Positions 10,483-22,677 of a DNA stretch of 64,000 nucleotides are shown here, in pieces (within the stretch, counting starts at the first letter, position 1; each line of letters starts with the position of its first letter). The translations under genes were made by a program, and so were the position numbers. The notes below the pieces were generated by a model that saw only the letters and a list, made by a program, of their open reading frames with translations, was not told the origin of the DNA and did not search any database. Location of the stretch: contig NC_085889.1 in NCBI RefSeq assembly GCF_035222375.1, positions 4,526,001 to 4,590,000 of the forward strand, written 5' to 3'. The DNA comes from Podospora pseudocomata (taxonomy: Eukaryota > Ascomycota > Sordariomycetes > Sordariales > Podosporaceae).

Positions 10483-11013
10483 CGATGGCACACAGATGAT
10501 CATGATTTTGGCTTCAAAGATCGGAGTGGTAAATGTCAAGACATGCAAAAAGTTATGCTTCATGATCATTCCGCCGGAGAGCCTGAAAATACGAGCTCAA
10601 TGTACCGAAGTACCTATATTTTTTACCACCCGTTTTAATTTCAATTTTTGTTTTCTGTCGGCGCTTACATGCTTCAGGTTCATTGGAAGACTGAGGGGTG
10701 TGAATGTAGAAGATAGGGAGAGAAATCTTCCTCAGTTTTTGGCAGTATGTCTTCCGAAATCTGCATCGGATTTCCCTGGAAATGACAGTCTGGATGTACA
10801 TCCTAAACACCATGTCAGTCCCCACCTACCATGTCCAAATTCGACGACACCTTATATTTTTTCGACTGGAAGCTAGGAATTACGATTTCTTTAATAACTA
10901 ACCCGTAAATAGGCCTACTAATACGATATTTGACATATTAAATATACGGAAAACGGGCTTTTTTACTATGCTAAAATTATATACGTAGCCGTTAAATTGA
11001 TTATATAACTAAC
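10483..11013. other. AT-rich non-coding DNA between LTRs
   Basis: No credible gene. From about 10880 to 11010 the sequence is strongly AT-rich (for example TATTAAATATACGG, TTAAATTGATTATATAACTAA), in the manner of repeat-induced point mutation in ascomycete transposon DNA. Short ORFs at 10345-10876 have no protein-like signature. Confidence 0.5.
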
Positions 11014-11255
11014 TGTCACGGGCTGAGCCCTGGCATGGACCTCGGTAACCCTCGGCCTTGATGAAGCTATTCCCAGAACACGCACAGACCACCACTCCAG
11101 AACCTTCTATCACCGCGCACTGGCCAACGCGCTCAGCCATATCAAAGGCTCATGTTGTCAAACCTTCTCTTTCTCTTTTCCTTTTCTTCCCTAAGTTCAG
11201 TGTACTCGTAGAGTCGTCACCAGATAAGTTGCAATACACTCCTGGGACCGTTACA
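11014..11255 (+). repeat. putative 5' LTR of the Gypsy element
   Basis: A block beginning TGTCACGGG at 11014 and ending GACCGTTACA at 11255 has near-inverted TG...CA termini (TGTCACGG/CCGTTACA) and lies about 130 bp before gag. The size, about 240 bp, suits fungal Ty3/Gypsy LTRs. No matching 3' copy is seen downstream of integrase, where unrelated LTR sequence begins instead, so the assignment rests on termini and position. Confidence 0.45.
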
Positions 11256-11384
11256 TTACACTGAACTTCCACCTCGCGGAAAACAGTTGGAAGAGCCTCA
11301 GCGCAGACCCAACTAGCGGAATTCAGCGCATTGAGTACGTGCGTGAATTCAACAGTAGTGACCTTGGCACGAGGGCCAGGGACA

Positions 11385-12020
11385 ATGACGCAGGAGGACA
11401 CCATGGCGGCGCAAGCCGAGACCTCCATGCTGATGCAGACGGTGCGTCAGTTAGCGGAACAGATTGCTGCTCTTCGACAGGAAGGGCAGCAGGCGAACGA
11501 AGCAAATCAAGCGCAAATCCGAACCCTTCAGGATACCATCGCATCTATGCAGGGAGAACGATCTACTTCGGGTGTCTCGACCCTCACACCAGCGACGAGC
11601 GTAGGCACCGCACCAGTGGTACATTCGCCAACGATACCAGATGCGAACGAATATTCGAAGAGAAAGAAGCCGACACTTCCTGACCCTCCCCGCTTTAACG
11701 GACTTAGGAAGAGGTTCCGCAAATGGGAATTGGAGATGAGGAGTAAGCTCCGAGTCGATGGTTCGGCAATCGGCTCCCCGACCGATCAGTTCGCATATAT
11801 ATACGCCCGCTTAGAGGAAACACCTCAAGCCATGGCCGCCGCTTTCTTTAAAAGAGGTGGCCCAGATGGAACTTCGAACCCTGAGCACTTTCTCGTTTAC
11901 CTTGCGACCTGTTACGGCGATCCTAACATCGAACAACGAGCTCTCGGCAGGTTGGAATCAATGGGTCAAGGGGAAAAGAGAGTTTCGCTTCCTTTCTTCC
12001 AAAGTTCGAAAAAGAGCTAG
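11385..12020 (+). pseudogene. gag (capsid) part of the Gypsy element, frameshifted
   Basis: The frame starts at ATG 11385 (MTQEDTMAAQAETS). It has an N-terminal coiled-coil-like stretch (VRQLAEQIAALRQEGQQANE), a Ser/Thr linker, and the capsid-like start PDPPRFNGLRKRFRKWELEM. It ends at 12020 after a frameshift near 11980. The capsid continues in another frame (SFASFLPKFEKELAD) into the ORF ending at 13861. Capsid domains of Gypsy gags assemble the virus-like particle. The break separates the N-terminal from the C-terminal half of capsid. Confidence 0.75.
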
Positions 12021-12052
12021 CAGATAGCGGAGGTGCCGAATGGAGCGACGTC

Positions 12053-13861
12053 GTGAAGATCAACTACCTCAAACGGACCATTAACAGGGAGATGAGGACC
12101 GCCCTGGCGAGCCAGTTGAACTTACCTAAAGATTATCCCGAGTTCGTTAGCAACCTACATAACCTGGGCGCTAATCTCGACGAGCTGCGCTTTTATACGC
12201 GGAAACCGAAGACCAGGTCACGCTCTTCAACCCCTGATTTTAAAGCACCAGAACCGAAGCACCGACCAGTCATCACCACCGCAGCGGTAGACGAGATGGA
12301 CTGGGAGCCTACGAAGATTAGCCAGGCTGTCCACAGAGCTAACAAGGAGCTGGAGGGAAAGCGCGCAAAATGGGTTAATCAGAGCGAGATCGACCGCCGG
12401 AAAAGCGAGGGGCGCTGCTTAAGATGCGGGAGGACAGGGTGCAAAATAAGCAAGTGTCCTCTTTTGCCTGCAAGACGTCCGCGCCAGGACAACGAGACCG
12501 GGATTAAAAAGACTAAACCAGTATTGCGAGCGGAGGTGGAAGAAGAGAATGAGGGAGCAACCACCAGAGTAAGCGCTGGCTTGGTTAAGGGCGGAGATCA
12601 GGATCAGGAGTTAGACGACCCCGCGGATAAATCGGACCCCCCAGAGAACCCCTTTTCCGAGGAGCCTTTGAAAAGCTTATGGGACCAAGGATTGGAAGCC
12701 AATCACCGCTACTGGCTGATCAGACGTATGGTCTTAAACGGAGAGCGTCAACTGCCCTCACAGTGGGGGTTACCAATATCTATTGCGGAATGTTTTATCG
12801 ACGAAGGAAAACGCTTGTGTTGGAGGGGCCGAATATGGCTCCCTCACTTTGAACCGCTACGTACCCGGGTTATCCAAGAGACGCACGACTCTACGCTGGC
12901 TGGCCATCCTGGAAGGGATATGACGAAGAGCCTTATCAGCCGAAAGTTTACTTGGCCAGGCCTAAGTCAAGATGTAAGGAGATTTCTAAGGAATTGTGAT
13001 GTTTGTGGAAGGACAGCTGTATGGCGGGAGAAACGAAGAGGATTATTAAAGCCCCTCCCTATTCCCGATCGGATATGGTCAGAGCTTTCCATCGACTTTG
13101 TTTCCGGATTACCTCCATCGGGCCCTGACAGAGCAACCGAGATTATGGTAATTACGGACAGACTGTCCAAGAATGTGATCTTCGAGTCTATGGCATCTAC
13201 GACGGTAGACGCAGTAGCAGATCGTCTCATCCGCTGCTTGATCCGACACCATGGCCCGCCGAGGGCCATTGTCTCAGACAGAGGACCCCAGTTCGTAAGC
13301 CATATGTGGGCTAGGATATGCAACCTGCTTCGAATCACACGACGACTATCGACAGCAAATCATCCGGAGACGGACGGAGCCACTGAGCGGATGAACCAAG
13401 TCCTTGAAGAATACTTACGCTCCTACACAACTTATTGGCAAGACGACTGGGTTGCACTTCTCCCGATGGCTATGCTAGCGATCAATAACCGCGATGCGAC
13501 CTCGACCGGTATCAGCCCCTTTTTTATGACCCATGGCTACAACGTTGACCTTCTGGATCTGATCGATGCAAAAGAGCCCCTAAGGACTACAGAGAAGTCG
13601 CCAATCGCTCGGGGAGAAGCTCTTGTAGCCCGGCTACGGGAAGCAACAGAAGTAGCCCAAGCAGCAATAGCCTCAGCCCAAGAACGTCAAGAAGAGTACG
13701 CCAATAGAGCTCGTCACACAGCTGAACAATTCGGTATTGGGGATAAGGTATGGCTACGATTAAAGCATATCAAGACAGATAGACCCTCGGCGAAACTCGA
13801 TTGTGTGACGAACCCCTGTACAGAACCTCTGAAAGGGATACGGGTTGAAGGTAACTTCTGA
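12053..13861 (+). CDS. capsid C-terminus / zinc knuckle fused to integrase (602-codon ORF)
   Basis: One open frame covers the capsid C-terminus, a CCHC-like knuckle (CLRCGRTGCKISKCP), an acidic linker, the integrase zinc finger (HDSTLAGHPGRD ... CDVCGR) and the catalytic core. Asp residues lie in LSIDFVSGLPPSGP and IVSDRGPQFV and the Glu in HPETDGATERMNQVLEEY, so the D-D-E triad is present. The core ends near ARHTAEQFGIGDKVWLRLKH. The last about 20 codons (CVTNPCTEPLKG...) are read-through into LTR sequence. The ORF has no ATG at its 5' edge because gag is frameshifted just upstream. Integrase inserts element cDNA, but with no RT this one has no cDNA of its own. Confidence 0.8.
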   Translation: MKINYLKRTINREMRTALASQLNLPKDYPEFVSNLHNLGANLDELRFYTRKPKTRSRSSTPDFKAPEPKHRPVITTAAVDEMDWEPTKISQAVHRANKELEGKRAKWVNQSEIDRRKSEGRCLRCGRTGCKISKCPLLPARRPRQDNETGIKKTKPVLRAEVEEENEGATTRVSAGLVKGGDQDQELDDPADKSDPPENPFSEEPLKSLWDQGLEANHRYWLIRRMVLNGERQLPSQWGLPISIAECFIDEGKRLCWRGRIWLPHFEPLRTRVIQETHDSTLAGHPGRDMTKSLISRKFTWPGLSQDVRRFLRNCDVCGRTAVWREKRRGLLKPLPIPDRIWSELSIDFVSGLPPSGPDRATEIMVITDRLSKNVIFESMASTTVDAVADRLIRCLIRHHGPPRAIVSDRGPQFVSHMWARICNLLRITRRLSTANHPETDGATERMNQVLEEYLRSYTTYWQDDWVALLPMAMLAINNRDATSTGISPFFMTHGYNVDLLDLIDAKEPLRTTEKSPIARGEALVARLREATEVAQAAIASAQERQEEYANRARHTAEQFGIGDKVWLRLKHIKTDRPSAKLDCVTNPCTEPLKGIRVEGNF

Positions 13862-14237
13862 CAATTGGTTCGGTGCAGCTAAACAGTGCACAACAAGATG
13901 TCTCAATGTAAACACAAGATACCGTGAATACAATCTGAATTGCATACTGCGGAACTATCTACGAGCTATCTAGTTCCTCCGTATATATAGACCTTAGACC
14001 CCTAAGTACCTCCGTACCTGGATTACTCCCGCTCACCAGCGGTCGGTGGTGATCCTCTGGCGCTCACCACGCTCACCAGGTAATCGTGGCGATCCGGCTC
14101 ACCATTGCCAAGCAGTGATCCGGCTCACCTTTGCCAAGCAGTGAGCCCCCTCTGACCCTGCAACCTTGCCGTCGTGTCTCCTTCCTCCGATTGATAGACC
14201 CAGTTAGCTGGCCTTGCTATATGGTTGGTCTGTGACA
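13802..14237. repeat. LTR-like repeat, copy 2 (truncates the Gypsy integrase)
   Basis: It matches the repeat at 10159-10482 over most of its length and ends TGTGACA at 14231-14237; the integrase frame runs into it. The probable 5' end is TGTGACGAACC near 13802, which with the 3' end gives inverted termini. It contains an internal duplication absent from copy 1 (GATCCGGCTCACC followed by TTGCCAAGCAGTG, twice, about 14091-14148) and a GCTCACCA microrepeat. Confidence 0.7.
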
Positions 14238-14665
14238 CCCACGGCTCGCTTGTACCCACGACTCGCTTATAATGTACGTTGTAAGTATTTTCTTAAGTTT
14301 CCCGTATCACTTTATAATTAAAAAAGTCGCAAGAATATTTATTAATAATGGGAGAGGGGTTTTATTTCGGACGAAAGAGGTATATACCGATTAAAACGGT
14401 AACGGCCGTTTAGATAAATAGTTAGGCCGATATTTAGTTCCTTCATACGGCTTTACAGTGTTGGTTACATCAAAAGGTGAACATCATCATTCTCATTATC
14501 ACCACTTTTATATCTTATTGGAGGATCCGTCCAATTACTCCACTAATAAACTTTAATATCAATGCGAATTGACTTTGATTGGTTGGACAAGAAGATAGCC
14601 AAGCATGATTCATTATGATTCATTATTTGAAAGGATAGTGGACCTTTGCTAGCAGCTACACAGCC
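14238..14665. other. AT-rich spacer between transposon DNA and the PKS 3' end
   Basis: No gene is seen. The DNA is AT-rich (for example ATTTATTAATAATGGGAG, TTAGATAAATAGTTAGG) and appears to be decayed transposon sequence. The PKS stop codon lies at its right edge, so the PKS 3' untranslated region should fall here. Confidence 0.5.
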
Positions 14666-17600
14666 TCATGCTCTTTCAGCCAGCAGTCTCTCCACGACAC
14701 TCATCCCCAGACTCTCAATCGACGGCGCCCCCATAATCTCCAGAACCGTCACCTCAGTTCCCAGCCGCTGCCGACACCAGTTGCGCAACTCGATAGCCAT
14801 CAGAGAATCGATGCCCAACGATACCGGGCTTGCCGTGACATCCAGGCTCTCGACCGGCTTCATCATGAAGGTCAGAAGCGTTGTGCCAATGTGCCGCGAA
14901 ATGATGGCGCTGGCAGACGGCTCAGCAAATATCTGAGCATTGTCGCTCGCAGCAGCAAATAATTCGTCGAGATCAGTGCAGCCATCCTGCTTCTCCAGCA
15001 TTGCGCTTGGCATACTGCCCGCTGTGCCGGCCTTTTGCTTCTCATGGCTTCGCAACACACCGAATCTAGGGTCTCGACCCCACAGCGAGACGGCACGATT
15101 CTGGGCCGAAGCTCGCGACTCATCGACCCTCAGCCCAATAGCCAGCTGACTCTGGTTGACAAAGGATTCAGCGGTTGCGGACCTCTTCGGAGCAGGGGGG
15201 GCTGATGTCTTGATTGCAAGCTCTAGAGCATCAAGAACCTTTTGCTCGCTCAGGATATGCGCACCCTTGGACTGGAATAGCTCTTTGACGGCCTTGTTCT
15301 GGCTCACGTAGCCGACATCGCCCACAATGCCAACATCCATGACCGACGCGCAGAGACCGAGATGATGGCGATACTGAACAAACGAATCTAGGAACGTGTT
15401 GGCAGCAGCGTAGTTGGCCTGCCCCCGGTTGCCCCAGACACCAGAGGAAGACCCAAAGAGAACGAAAAAATCGAGGCTTTCGTCCGAAAAGGCCTTGTGC
15501 AGGTTCCATGTCCCTTCAACCTTGGGGCCCATGACTGCCTCCCAGTCGCTGTGTGTCATTTGGGGGAATGCGGCATCCCTCAGAACCATGGCCAGCTGAA
15601 CCACACCAGCAACAGGGGGCCGTGCCTCGGATGCGACCCGGCGGACATCTTGCAAGCTTGTTACACTACCCTTGATGACCTTGACGGCGCAGCCCATGGC
15701 GGCAAGCTCCTCGGTAAGTTGGGAAGCTTCTGGAGCATCTTGGCCGCTTCGAGACAAGAAAACCAGATGCCTTGCGCCGCTCTCTGCCATCCAGATGGCT
15801 ACCTGTCGACCCAGGCCACCCAGCCCACCGACAAGAAGATACGATGCATCTGCACGAAGGGAAAACCCGCTCCGAACAGTGGCTGTAGCCGGGAGAAGTA
15901 AAGGGTCCCCAGGCATACGCAGCACCAGCTTGCCGGTATGCTGTCCTGTCTGCATGAACCGCAACCCGTCTTCCAGCTTGGACCAATCGTAGCAAGTCAT
16001 CGGGAGGATAGGATGAATCTTTCCTGCTTTGTAAAACGCCATGGCCCGTTCCAGCAAGCTGTGATGAATGTCAGCGGGCTTGCAATACGAGCTTCAAGCC
16101 GGGAACGAGATGTATTGTACCTTTTGGCCATTTCTGGTCTCTTGACGTACATGGGCGCAAGGTCCACGCCGAAGAAGGAGCGGTTCTCCTGAAACATGTC
16201 CATGGCCAACTTACCGTGGCCGATGAAATCTCTCTTGCCAATCTCGACCATGCTGCCAAACTCGGCAACGCATTTCCACTGGTGCTTTGTTAGCCTTGGA
16301 GCCGGACGTATGTGCACCGGTACTGACCGAAGCATGGAGGAGATCCCCCGACAGAGAGTTGAGAACAACATCAACGCCCTGCCCCTTTGTTTCACGATAG
16401 ACGCCATCCACAAAACTAGAGTCTCGAGAGTGGAAAATGCGCTGTCTCGGGACGTCAAAGGTATCAACAAGGTACTGGACCTTATCTTCGCTACCGACTG
16501 TTGCATAAATCTCCGCTCCTACCATGCGAGCAACATGGATCGCTGCGATACCAATCCCGCCACAGGCGGAGTGGATGAGAACGGACTGTTGAAGGACTTA
16601 GCACCTTTGAGCGATCAAACAGAGCTTGGACCGCCTTACCTGACCGGCTTTCAGCCTTGCCAGATCCAACAAGCCATGGATAACCGTGCAGTACACGCTC
16701 GGAATTGTCGCTGCTTCTTCGAATGAGACCTCGTCTGGTATCTTGGCCACAATTCTCGCCTTTACCCTGGTGGCATAGCTGTTGAACGCGCCCACAGCCA
16801 CCCTGTCTCCCACTTTGAGGCCATTGGAAGCAGCACCGGGTCCGACAGCGCTGACGACACCGGCGCACTCCAACCCCAGCCCTGTCCCCTCGACCTTTTG
16901 TCCGTCAATCACCCCCATAGCGGTAAGGATGTCCTTGAAGTTCATCCCTGCCGCTCTTGTGTCGACAATAACCTCATCACCAACCAGCGTGGATGCGCCG
17001 AGCTCTGAGTTGGGGACATTTACCCATTCGAGGCCTTTCAGCGAGCCCCGTTTCGTTACTTTGAGCTTCTTAGCCGCTCCGGCGGATGCCGAGTCAGCTT
17101 CGAGAGCTAAGCTGTCCTCCACAGAAAAGCGATGGAAACGAGGGACATAAACGGTGTTTTTGATCAGAGCATACTCGTAGTCGGGCCCGGAATCGTCGTC
17201 GCCTTGGTCTCCACCAGAGGCGATTTGCTGTTGAAACTGGCAGAGAACTTGGCAGATTGTATTCATCTGTTCGTCAGAAGCCAAAAAGTCCAGGTTTTCG
17301 AGCTCAAGGGTGGCAAAGTCGACGAGAAGCTCATTGCGAATAGTGCGAGCGAGACCAAGAATACGTGAGTACTGGGGCTCTGTGCAGTTGACTTGGGACG
17401 ATTTAGTCAACCAGAGCATTCCAAAGCCGCTTGAGCTGCCGAGGTTCGTGGTAAATGCCTGGAGCTGGGAGAAGGTGGTTGGAGATAAACCATCGAGGAA
17501 GGGGTTGTTTGTCTCGAGATCGAGAATGGAGATTATGTCGCTCTTTGGAGTGTCATGGAGCCCAATGATTTCCACTTCAAAATTGCGGTTCTGGAGGGCC

Positions 17601-20600
17601 TTGACCACGGCGTTGGCAACGGGGCTTTCTGGCTGCGCTGACAGGACGGAGATGCCTCGGCGGTCCACGGGAGCAGGAGGAGCACACGATGCGACCCAGG
17701 TAATGTTGAGCTCGTAGAACGCGTCCTCTTCATTGAGCATAACCGGGTGAGCATGCTCAAACCCAGCTTTGGACATTTCATCAATCCATCTTTGATGGCC
17801 AACGTATGGTTCGTCGGGACGACCATCTGCCTCTCCCAGCCACCAACCCGAAAGCGGGCCCATGGTGTAGTTGAACCACTTTGTCGTTGGGGAAAGCTCT
17901 TGCAAAAGCATCTGCCCATCAGGCTTCAGTAGCTTCCTCACGTTGACAAGCGTCTCGTGCAGGCTGGGCGTGGCGTGCAAGACGTTGGTGGCAATGACGA
18001 GATCATATGAGCCAAGTTTAAATCCCTGACTTGCTGGGTCAATACTGATATCAAGGGGCATAAACTCCATGGCTTTGACTTTGTCGAATCTTTCCTTGGC
18101 CGCAGGGAAAAAGCCAGCAGAGATGTCGGTGAAGGTGTAGGACGAGAAGGAATCCAGCGAACCCAAGACTACCTCGGTCGTTGCTCCAGTGCCGGCCCCG
18201 ACTTCGAGAATCTTTAGGTTCGGCTTGCTGTGGCTCAGCAGTCTTAAGAATTGGCTGTAATTCTTGTTGTCAATGAAGTTGTACAAGTCGGTCAACACAT
18301 CTCCCTCTCGAAGAACCTCGAGCGCTTCAATGTCGCCGCGGAAAATCTCCTCGATTGCATCAAAGATCCTGTGAACAGCCGTGCCAATGATGGATGCCTC
18401 TGTGCTCTCAATCTCCCTGGCTGTTTGGGAAATAAGAGTCACTCGCTCCGTCGAGGATAGCTGGAGGAGTTCGTCAACATTATCGACGAGGGCATATCCC
18501 CGAGTCTTGGCCTGTTCCACTTGGGCGTGCAACCAAGCATGAAATTTCCTGAGATGCTCATGGGTGATTGTATGGATGAAGCCCTCCAGGCGCTTACAAG
18601 CCTCGATGGAGCAGCATAGCGTCAACTTTTGCAACAAGGGAAATGTTTCTCGCTCCACTAGGGTCCGGACGTCGACCAAGTCTCTCAGGTCTTGAAAGGC
18701 CACATGGGGCTTCCATACGAGGTGCGCGCCAGCATGAGGATCAACTTCAGAAGCAGGCTCTTCTTCCCCCACAGGGGAGAGTTTGATGTCTCTGATGACC
18801 AGCACAATATCCTCATTGTTTCGACCAACGCCCATGCATGTGCCATCGACGCCTCCTCTGACTGTGTAGTCAGCCCCAGCCTCCACAGTCATCTCATTAT
18901 TGGCACCCAAAGTCCCGATGTAGACATCACCAAGGGACGTGGGGAGGATCGACCGCTTGTGCATGGCTCGTGTCTGTCCACGGCAAGCCGCTGCCATGAA
19001 CAACTGGAGACAGCAGTCAATGGTCGTCGGGTGAAGCTGATAGACAGAGTCGTTCTCATCGATTCGGTTGACGATGTGAGCCACAGCCTTGTTCTCAGCA
19101 GGATGAGCAGAAAGCCTCTCGATGCCCTGAAACCGAGGACCGTAGTTGAGCCCGACATTGCGCCACGTCTGGTACCACGGTCCTGCCGCAATCTTTCTCG
19201 GCAGGTCGCTGATTGCGGGCACCTCGACGCCGTCAAGGTGACGTCCACCTCTGACCTGACCAGAGCAGTGCTTGGTCCACGCCCCTCCGTTGCACGACGA
19301 GATTGTAAACTCGTACCACGCCGAGTTCAGGCTCGTTGTCAAACGGTGGGGACGCAGCGTTAAAACGGTCTCGTTGTGCCCCGAGTCTCGGCATATCATG
19401 GCGTGGCCGATGGATACCTCTCGGAGAGTGTAATCAGTGCAGCCCGTGACCTGTCGAACGGCTTCACCTGCCATGGCAATGTAGCCTGCCGCAGGAAAAA
19501 CGATATCGGGCCCGACCATGTGATCTCTGATCCAGGGGACATCAGCGAGGCGCAAAATGTTTCGCCATGCAGGCTCAGCATCACCGCACTCGGCAATGTG
19601 AGACCCCAAGAGGTCGTGACGGGGAAACTTGGGAAATCTCTTCATGTGGGACAGGCGGCTTTCGTACCAGTATTGACCCTCATAATGCCAGGGATGGTTG
19701 GGGAGGTTGGTCAAGACTTTGCCACGGGGGTTGATGTCTTGAAATGCAAGCTTGAAGCCTCTTGTGAATAGCTCGCCGGCAAACGTTAGCATGTTGATAG
19801 TCCCATCTTGGCCTCTGACCAAAGTAGGGAGGTATTCGACCTTGTTTGGCTGAAAGGTCTGCATGATCTGTCTGAGAGGACCAGCAAGCGCCGAATGAGG
19901 TCCAATTTCGGCAATAATGCTCTCGGGAAAACGAGCAAGGACAGTTTGAACAGCCGTGTTGAAGAGCACTGGTGATTCCAGATTGCTTCTCCAGTACGAA
20001 GCATCCAGAGATCCTCCCTGGTCAAGGATTTTGTTGGTGACGGTTGAGAAGAACGGCACCGAGGGCGACTTGCTTGAAACAAAAGGACGAAGCATTGTTT
20101 CGTATACCTCGCCAACGCTCTTCATGTGATCTAGAGTTCTGTCAGCTTATTTTCTTTGATGGAATCACATGGACAAGCTTACGGGAGTGGTACGCCATCT
20201 CCACCACCAGCTTTCTTACAAACACATCAGGGGCTTCCTCTTTGATCTCGGCAATGACTTGGTCGATCTTGTCCGCGTCGCCGGACAATGTCACGCTGGT
20301 TGGACTATTTTCGCAGGCAACCACCACGCCAGGGACGAGAAACAGGTCCACCCCGTCTTTGCCCAATCCAACAGCGGCCATGGCTCCTTTTTGGCCGGTC
20401 TGCTGTCCCATGACAAAACCTCGCAGATACGCAGCAACGATGGCCTCTTGCATGTCTAAGGCGGAGGCAGCATATGCCGCAGCAATCTCTCCGCTCGAAT
20501 GACCGACGACACCTGCCGGGACGACTCCAAACTTTCTCAGCAGGTTAACAATGATGATCTGAACGGCTGTGCAGAGAGGCTGCGAGAACTCTGCCTTGTT

Positions 20601-22677
20601 GACATTGCTTGTCTCTTTGGGGCGTAAAAGTTCGTCTCTCAGAGTCCATGCCGGCGGACATGGCAAGCCTGACAACACCTTGTCCATGATATCGAGGTCG
20701 TCCGAGGCAGAGGGAAAACTGGAAATCAATGTTGATCCCATATTGGCCCACTGGCTGCCTTGGCCATTGAATGCGAAAACGACACCCGAAGGGGTACTGG
20801 CCGCCTTTTGGGGCGCGGCAAACACAGTGGGTGCGCTTTCAACTGCCACCGCGTATGAACGGAAATCGAGATGTTCCCGCCGCTCTCCAAGGGTATAAGC
20901 CAAGTCTCTCACAGAGTCAGCATGTTTGTCAAGATAGTCGACAATGTCTCGGGCTCCCTTGAGTACGGAGTCACGAAGGCTACCCGTGACAACCAGGAGT
21001 CTGGGCGCCGACTTGGGACTGGTCAAAACCATGGGAACCGAAAAGGAGTCTGCCGAGTCCAGGATGATATCTTGCGGATAAAGTTAGCTGTCTGTCGCGG
21101 CCACCAAATGAGCACACACTTACGGGCATTAGCGCCGCCTATTCCAAAGCTGCTGACGCTGATACGCTCGTGGCGGTCTCGGGGCCAAGGGGTCGGTTCC
21201 ACCGGCACTCGGAGGCCCTTTTGGAACGGAACTGCAACAATTCCGGTTAGATAAATGTCGGAAAACTGCATGGCATAGGTCTTACTCTTTGGGTTCGGCT
21301 TGTCAAACTTGATGTTGGGAGGAATGACTTTGTGCTCAAGCGCCAGAACACTCTTGATGACGCCAGTTAGGCCAGAAGCACCCTCGGCGTGGCCCAGGTT
21401 CGGCTTGACAGAGCCGATGTATACACCCTTTTCGTAAAAGACATTGGCAATGGCGGTTGTCTCGATGGGGTCTCCAGTCTTTGTGCCTGTGCCATGTGCC
21501 TCAACCATGGCCGTCCGGGTGAAGTCGCTGATACCCGCTTTGTTGTAACAGTCTCGTATCAATGCCTCGTGGCTTTTGGAACTGGGCTGCGCAATGCCTT
21601 GCGTCTTGCCGTCGAAGTTGGTTGCTGTTCCCCTGATGATGGCACGGATGGGGTTGCCATCCCTGATGGCCTCGTCGAGGCGCTTGAGGTAGATCATGTT
21701 GACAGCCTCGCCTCGGGCATAGCCGTCAGCGTCAGCGTCAAAGGTCCGACATGAGCCATTTGGGCTGAGAACTCCCTGTTCAGCAAGAGCCTGAGTCACT
21801 ATGAACTGTTAGCTTCTGTTCTTCTTGAGTAGGTGTTGAGGAACTTACTGTTCATGTTCATGATCAAGTTGGAACCTCCGACAATGGCACTGGAGATGTC
21901 CTCGTTCTGTATTGCCTTGGTGGCCAGATCAAGGCAAATCAGCGAGCTTGAGCAAGCAGTCTTGACGATGAAGCTTGGCCCCTTGAAGTCGTACTCATAC
22001 GAGATTCTGTTGGCCAACAAGAAGTCTTCTGTTCCAGTGATCCGGTAGGGTCCGGCCTCCTGGGTATCTCTGGATTGCATCTCAAACCAATCTTGTCCAA
22101 AGGTTCCCACATAGCAACCAATCCGTTTGCCTCTCCAGTCCGCTTCGCCTGCATTCTCAAGGCATTCCCTGGTGATTTCCAGGAGCAACAGCTGTTGAGG
22201 ATCCAGCTTTTCGACTTCGTTCCTCGTCATGGACAACAACGAAGCGTCAAACTGGGTAAGGTCGCGGTCCAGAAAGTAACCATGAGTTGTGTTGACCGTT
22301 CCACTCTTGCCGGTGGAAGAGAGGAAACTATCCACATCGTAGCGTGAGGTTGGAATGCGACTACGAGCGTCACGCTTGTTAACCAGCAGATCCCAGAACT
22401 GCTCGGAGGATGTGATACCTCCAGGCAGGCGCATAGCCATGCCGCAGATTGCCACTGGAACTGAGGGATTGTTGCTTGCACGCTTGGAGTCTGATATGGC
22501 AGCAGCAAGAGCATCCGCCGTCATGATTGAAGTAGGGATATCATCATAGGCTGTTGTGACCGAGCCTGCATCCGAGCCGGAGCCGGGTGTCTTGCTGATG
22601 ATCTCCTTGACGCCAATTTCAGCGGAGAGAAGATGCTTGGGGCCGGTCAGAGCCGGAGGTGCTTGGTTGAGATGCAT
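14666..22677 (-). CDS. highly reducing iterative type I polyketide synthase, 2545 aa
   Basis: Eight exons join in frame: 22677-21849, 21798-21286, 21231-21124, 21070-20183, 20130-16640, 16585-16328, 16278-16121, 16058-14666 (introns 49-62 nt). Domain order and residues: KS about 73-485 with active Cys242 (TACSSS), His378 and His413; AT about 577-900 with Ser675 (GHSSGE); DH with His983 (WIRDHMVGP) and Asp1151 (TTIDCC); C-methyltransferase with SAM motif [10 protein letters not shown] at 1422-1431; ER with the NADPH motif SACGGIGIA near 1950; KR with GGLGGLG at 2159-2165 and Tyr2298 (ANYAAANTF); one ACP with the phosphopantetheine Ser2500 (GIDSLMA). All catalytic residues are present, so it should make a methylated, variably reduced chain from malonyl units and SAM. 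There is no TE, reductase or condensation domain, so release must be in trans. The start is the ATG at 22677; an upstream GTG is less likely. The product cannot be predicted. Confidence 0.97.

Larger units (their letters stand above)
11014..13861 (+). mobile_element. defective Ty3/Gypsy retrotransposon (gag + integrase, no RT)
   Basis: Order: putative 5' LTR, gag, zinc knuckle, integrase. Between the knuckle (CLRCGRTGCKISKCP, about 12412-12460) and the integrase H2C2 finger (THDSTLAGHPGRD) there are only about 140 residues. Protease, reverse transcriptase and RNase H, about 700 residues in relatives, are missing, yet the frame is open through the deletion. The integrase C-terminal chromodomain region and 3' LTR are lost: the reading stops being integrase-like after RPSAKLD at about 13800, where a different LTR family starts. 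The element cannot move by itself. Confidence 0.85.

Noticed and set aside
16598-20125. The PKS DH-MT-ER part as a separate gene starting at an internal ATG
   Set aside because: Intron 20131-20182 joins it in frame to the AT domain exactly at the conserved YHSHH motif.
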